A stretch of DNA of 64,000 nt from positions 1 through 64,000 of the forward strand of contig NZ_ATVR01000018.1 of assembly GCF_000420825.1 (NCBI RefSeq), in the 5' to 3' direction. The notes beneath the pieces were generated by a model. It was not told the DNA's origin, did no database searches, and saw only the letters and a program-made list of their open reading frames with translations. This document shows positions 60,229 through 64,000 of the stretch, piece by piece. Both the position numbers and the translations under genes were made by a program. This stretch comes from Butyrivibrio sp. AE2015. Its GTDB lineage: Bacteria; Bacillota; Clostridia; Lachnospirales; Lachnospiraceae. How positions within the stretch are numbered: position 1 is the stretch's first letter; every line of letters starts with the position of its first letter.

Positions 60229-62388
60229 TTAATTTGCTGGTCTAAGATTTACCTTCATCGCAATCTGCCTTGGAGTCTCCATCTCATCGAACTTGATAAG
60301 ATAGCTCTCTTCATCAATGTTTATATCAAGTATTGTCCCGGCTCCAAGGATCGCATGATGAACTCTTTGCCCTTTCTCAAGAAGATTGAGCTTTGAAGCA
60401 CCCTTTAAATGCCTGGAATCATTGTCTATAAACTTGCGAACAGCTGTCATCATGTTCTCATCAGGCTTTTGAGTAAATTCAAGCAAATCTCTGTCTATGT
60501 CCATGATAAATCTCGAAGGATAGCGAGGAATGCCTTCAAATGTATTGCCTCCTGCTTCGGATATAAACAGTCTCTTTTTCGCTCTGGTCATGGCAACGAA
60601 AGCAAGGCGCCTCTCCTCTTCCATACCCTCAAGTGTGTGGACCTTTCTCGATGGGAATATTCCCTCGTTCATGCCACACAAAAAGACATACGGAAATTCA
60701 AGGCCTTTAGCTGCATGCACAGTCATAAGCCTTACCTTGTCCTGCTCACCCGCATCAGAATCAGCATTGGTAAAAAGAGCTATATGCTTCAGATAGTCCT
60801 CAAGCCCTACTTCCTCACCGCAGGTTGTCTCATATTCAAAAACTGACTGTTTAAGCTCAGCGAGATTATCAAGCCTCTCCTGTGCTCCTTCTGTTCTAAG
60901 CATTGCTTCATAACCGCTGTCATTTAAGATCTTAGCGAGAACTTCAGACACCGGAAGTCCTTCATAACTCTCAGAAAAGTGCTCTATAAGTTCTATAAAC
61001 TGCCTGGCCTTTGTCCCCTTAAACAATTCATTTTCAAGATTTTCATTCAAAGCCATGTACAATGAGCATCTATTATCAGCTGCGTATTGCTCTAAAAAGC
61101 TCATGCGTCTTTTTCCAAGATTCCTTTTGGGGACATTTGCAATACGGCGAAAAGAAATATCGTCTCTGTAAACCAGCATTCTCAGATAACATAATGCATC
61201 CTTGATTTCTGCTCTTCCAAAGAACTGAACGCCGGAATATATTGTGTAAGGAATCTTTTCCTTCATGAGCCCCTCTTCCACAGTTCTGGTTACATAGTGA
61301 GCTCTGTATAGAATAGTAATATCGCTATATTTAACCCCATATCCCTTAAGAGCAAGTATTTCGCCGGTTATCCAGTCTGCTTCATCAGAAGTATTAGGTG
61401 CCAGGTGGCACAAAACACTTTCACCATCAGTAATTGTTGGAACGAGATCTTTTTTTATCCTGAATCTGTTCTTATCGATCAGCGAATTAACTGCAGACAA
61501 TATCTGAGGTGTTGACCTGTAGTTGTCATTCATCATAATGGTCTTAACATCAGGAAAATTCTTGTCAAAATCAAGCAGATACTTAACATTAGCCCCTCTC
61601 CAGGAATAAATTGTCTGGTCAGGATCCCCTACAATAAAAAGATTTTTATGATATCCAGCCAAAACCTCCATGAGCTCATACTGCAAACTGTCAATATCCT
61701 GAAACTCATCAATCATGATATATTCAAGTCTTTTTTGCCACTTAAGCTTTATATCCGGATTCTCTTTAAAAATATAAAGAGAAAACTTTATAAGATCGTT
61801 ATAATCAAGGCCGAAGCACTTTTTCTCCTGATAGAGGTACCCGTAAAACAGGATGTCTTTTACCGTAGTTGCCTTGTCATATTTGTCCTTAAGTGTCTCT
61901 AGGGGCATTGTAAGCATATCAAGATAATACTCAGGCTCTTCAAATAACTTCCTGATCTCGAACATGTCCCTTGCTGAACTAAAGGTCATATCACGAAGTG
62001 ACAGCCCTCTCTCTTCATATATTATCTTAAGAATGTCATCGATATCTGAATTATCCAGAACAAGGAAATTCTTGGGATACTGAACAGCGTGTGAATCCTC
62101 CTGAAGGATTGAAACGCAAAAACCATGGAAAGTATTGATATATCCAGTATCATTGTCCCCTGTAAGGGCATGGATCCTCTGTCTCATTTCATTAGCCGAT
62201 TTATTCGTAAAAGTCACGCAAAGAATATGCCCCGGCATAATACCAAGACCATTAACAAGATATGCAAAGCGTGTAGAAAGAGCTTTCGTCTTCCCACTAC
62301 CTGCGCCTGCTATAACACGCATATACCCTTCTGTAGTTGTTACAGCCTCTTTCTGAGCTTCATTGAGATTATCTAAAAGTTCCAACAT
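60229..62388 (-). CDS. UvrD/PcrA-type DNA helicase
   Basis: 719 residues from ATG 62388 (MLELLDNLNEAQ), which follows GGGAG; the frame opens to 62487 without a site. Superfamily 1A helicase: Walker A IAGAGSGKTKAL, VTFTNKSANEMRQRI, FQDIDSLQYELM, GDPDQTIYSWRGA, MTVHAAKGLEFPYVF and VAMTRAKKRLFIS. Its role is 3'-5' unwinding in repair and rolling-circle replication. C-terminus QRVHHAILGAGTI is the PcrA-like tail. Divergent from the asparaginase gene. Confidence 0.93.
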   Translation of the reverse strand: MLELLDNLNEAQKEAVTTTEGYMRVIAGAGSGKTKALSTRFAYLVNGLGIMPGHILCVTFTNKSANEMRQRIHALTGDNDTGYINTFHGFCVSILQEDSHAVQYPKNFLVLDNSDIDDILKIIYEERGLSLRDMTFSSARDMFEIRKLFEEPEYYLDMLTMPLETLKDKYDKATTVKDILFYGYLYQEKKCFGLDYNDLIKFSLYIFKENPDIKLKWQKRLEYIMIDEFQDIDSLQYELMEVLAGYHKNLFIVGDPDQTIYSWRGANVKYLLDFDKNFPDVKTIMMNDNYRSTPQILSAVNSLIDKNRFRIKKDLVPTITDGESVLCHLAPNTSDEADWITGEILALKGYGVKYSDITILYRAHYVTRTVEEGLMKEKIPYTIYSGVQFFGRAEIKDALCYLRMLVYRDDISFRRIANVPKRNLGKRRMSFLEQYAADNRCSLYMALNENLENELFKGTKARQFIELIEHFSESYEGLPVSEVLAKILNDSGYEAMLRTEGAQERLDNLAELKQSVFEYETTCGEEVGLEDYLKHIALFTNADSDAGEQDKVRLMTVHAAKGLEFPYVFLCGMNEGIFPSRKVHTLEGMEEERRLAFVAMTRAKKRLFISEAGGNTFEGIPRYPSRFIMDIDRDLLEFTQKPDENMMTAVRKFIDNDSRHLKGASKLNLLEKGQRVHHAILGAGTILDINIDEESYLIKFDEMETPRQIAMKVNLRPAN

Positions 62389-62559
62389 TACATGCTCCCA
62401 CATACTTTTGCAAACAAATTCGACGTATACTACACTGAGTTCATTATAAGAACAGCTGTTCGATTTTGCAACAGATTTTTTTATCACCTAAGCACCTTGC
62501 CAGACTCCGATTTGTATGTTGTAATAATCAATGATTTCATTACTAAAGGAGATTACATC

Positions 62560-63555
62560 TTGAGTAAAAACATTCTCATTATAAATACAGGCGGAACCTT
62601 ATCTTCAGTCATGAAAGAAAATGGTTTGGCACCGGGACTTACTACTATAGATATGCAGAAAGAGCTTCACATGGTTTCAGGGGATACAACACTTGAGATT
62701 GAAGATTTCTGCTCTTTAGACAGTGCAAATATCTTCCCTGAGGATTGGGCAAAACTTGCCAGACGAATAAGTGAAGTTAGAAATTACCATGACGGAATTG
62801 TTGTAATTCATGGCACTGATACCATGGCTTACACTTCTTCCATGCTTTCATTTATGCTCAGGAACATAAATATTCCTGTAGTTGTGACAGGATCACAGCT
62901 TTCTATTACCAATCCTGTCGCTGATGCGATGGAAAACTGCCGATGCGCCATCCACATGGCTGCAAGCGGTATTCCCGGTGTTTTTGTTGCCTTTAACAGA
63001 AAGGTAATGCTTGGCTGCAGAGCATCGAAAGTCAGATCACTAAGTTTTGATGCTTTTGAAAGTATCAATTACCCTAATGTGGCAACTATCAGTTCACTTG
63101 GTATGAGCATCGATGAAAAAGCTGTTCCTGTAAGAAACGGGGTTTTCCATTTATCAGATTCCTACTCTACAAAGGTATGTATGCTAAAAATGTTCCCTGG
63201 AATGCACAGAAGCCTTTTGGAATCTCTGGCTGAACAGGGCTATAAAGGCATCTATATCGAAGCCTACGGAATCGGTGGTCTTCCTTTTTTAAACCACGAT
63301 TTTATCAGTACTATAGAGAAGTTGATCAATAATGGAATAACAGTCGTTATTGGAACTCAATGTCCTTATGAAGGCTCAAAGATGGACGTTTATGAGACCG
63401 GCAAAAGATCTCTTGAAATAGGTGCACTTCAGGCTCACGACATGACAAGTGAAGCCGCATTAACAAAACTCATGTGGATTCTTGGAATGACAGAAAATCC
63501 TTCAGAAATTAGAGACTATTACTCAATCAATATCGCAGGTGAGATCAATAAATAA
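62560..63555 (+). CDS. ansA: L-asparaginase, type I
   Basis: 331 residues. Hydrolyses asparagine to aspartate and ammonia. The first catalytic Thr is in IINTGGTLSS and the second in VIHGTDTMAYTSS; the NPVADAMENCR and PVRNGVFHLSDSY regions fit type I cytoplasmic enzymes. The start is a TTG at 62560 placed eight bases after AAAGGAG; the open frame further upstream (from 62392) runs into the UvrD leader and shows no ribosome site. Ends at a bidirectional terminator. Confidence 0.9.
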   Translation: MSKNILIINTGGTLSSVMKENGLAPGLTTIDMQKELHMVSGDTTLEIEDFCSLDSANIFPEDWAKLARRISEVRNYHDGIVVIHGTDTMAYTSSMLSFMLRNINIPVVVTGSQLSITNPVADAMENCRCAIHMAASGIPGVFVAFNRKVMLGCRASKVRSLSFDAFESINYPNVATISSLGMSIDEKAVPVRNGVFHLSDSYSTKVCMLKMFPGMHRSLLESLAEQGYKGIYIEAYGIGGLPFLNHDFISTIEKLINNGITVVIGTQCPYEGSKMDVYETGKRSLEIGALQAHDMTSEAALTKLMWILGMTENPSEIRDYYSINIAGEINK

Positions 63556-63560
63556 AAAAG

Positions 63561-63603
63561 AACCAGGTAACGGAGTTAGTGATTTATTTCCGTTACCTGG
63601 GTT
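63561..63603. terminator. Bidirectional terminator between asparaginase and the YvyF-like gene
   Basis: AACCAGGTAACGGA at 63561-63574 pairs with TCCGTTACCTGG and following GTT (63589-63603). An A-run precedes it and a T-containing stretch follows, so it can serve both convergent genes. Confidence 0.75.
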
Positions 63604-63606
63604 TAA

Positions 63607-64000
63607 TTAATGCAAGAATTTCATTCCTTTATCGTGTGATTTTGGAATTATCTTTTCTACTTTTTCTATATCTTCAGCTTCTGATTCTTTAAATTGTTTT
63701 ACTATGTCTTTTTTACACTCAGGGCAAAGCTTTCCCGTGCATACAGGCTTACCACAAATATCGCAGACAGCGCCAAGATTCACCGCATTAGATGAAATCA
63801 ACCGCCCTTCGCGCACCCACTTGATCAAAGTGTTTATTGGAACTCCTGTAGCTAAAAATACTTCTTTTCCTTCCGCACCAGGGTACTGATCTAAGAATTT
63901 CTTAACAAGCTGAAACTGTGCCTCGTCTGTTCGACGACATTCCGGGCACAAAATATACCCATAGCCGGGATATTGGAAAACCCTATGACATGTCGAGCAG
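63607..64000 (-). CDS. YvyF-like flagellar-cluster protein (partial, N-terminus outside window)
   Basis: At least 130 residues; the frame is open through 64000, so the beginning is cut by the window edge. Continuing upstream of the first in-frame TTG (63951) the coding reads CSTCHRVFQYPGYGYILCPEC, a four-cysteine zinc ribbon, followed by a helix-turn-helix-like segment (LATGVPINTLIKWVREGRLIS) and a second zinc site (CDICGKPVCTGKLCPEC). This is the layout of YvyF/TIGR03826, found beside flgM/flgK in Firmicutes. It suggests a flagellar gene cluster to the right. Confidence 0.8.
   Translation of the reverse strand, partial: CSTCHRVFQYPGYGYILCPECRRTDEAQFQLVKKFLDQYPGAEGKEVFLATGVPINTLIKWVREGRLISSNAVNLGAVCDICGKPVCTGKLCPECKKDIVKQFKESEAEDIEKVEKIIPKSHDKGMKFLH

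Noticed and set aside
1..64000. CRISPR arrays or insertion sequences
   Set aside because: No regularly spaced repeats and no transposase-like frame were seen on either strand.

Overview
The window looks like a chromosomal segment of a low-GC, anaerobic, carbohydrate-fermenting member of the Clostridia, most like the Butyrivibrio/Pseudobutyrivibrio group of Lachnospiraceae. Support: several plant-polysaccharide enzymes (GH53, GH8, GH31, GH2), LplA/B/C-type sugar transporters without their own ATPase, two iron-dependent alcohol dehydrogenases, BirA-regulated bioY, a CIRCE-controlled Hsp20, and a YvyF-like flagellar-cluster gene at the right edge. The assignment is inference from gene content; no database search was possible. 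No rRNA, tRNA, CRISPR array, insertion sequence or integrase was found.

Layout. 1-707: no convincing protein gene, but strong inverted repeats and a probable structured RNA (about 370-590). 708-4130: zinc-ribbon membrane protein, Fe-ADH, secreted galactanase. 4220-11367: a LacI-controlled ribose/nucleoside module (LacI, two permeases, lipoprotein, nucleoside hydrolase, ribokinase on the minus strand; RbsD divergent on plus). 11446-14059: small zinc-ribbon and membrane proteins and an acetyltransferase. 14277-19669: GH8 oligoxylanase, polyphosphate:AMP phosphotransferase, acyltransferase, peptidase T.

19704-30029 is the most unusual part: seven tightly packed minus-strand genes encode two paralogous unknown proteins, a ClpP peptidase with intact triad, a VirD4/TraG-like ATPase lacking membrane segments, a shrunken PolC-derived protein that has apparently lost a catalytic Asp, a nuclease-helicase (DUF2075) fusion, and a 1370-residue protein with three intact and one degenerate AAA+ module. 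No conjugation genes accompany them. Upstream lies a dense set of nested hairpins (30227-30479) and then an atypical RecQ. This is my best candidate for an undescribed system; its function (defence, stress, DNA or protein quality control) cannot be decided from sequence alone.

33080-40886: EamA transporter, GH31, a small double-glycine peptide, an aminoglycoside adenylyltransferase-like gene with an overlapping upstream small ORF, a fused amino-acid ABC transporter pair, and an SGNH hydrolase. 40955-47725: a second sugar operon (GH2, LplB, LplC, lipoprotein, 61-residue protein) preceded by four ATTACAT-N5-ATGTAAT-type sites and an ArsR-type regulator. 47814-64000: housekeeping and metabolism (phosphatase, aldehyde dehydrogenase, DUF2804, HAD lipoprotein, bioY/birA, lipoprotein, tRNA-modifying ThiF protein, exonuclease III, YitT, Fe-ADH, Hsp20, UvrD/PcrA, asparaginase, partial YvyF). 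Many starts given here are shortened relative to the longest reading frame because a clear Shine-Dalgarno sequence decides an internal start.
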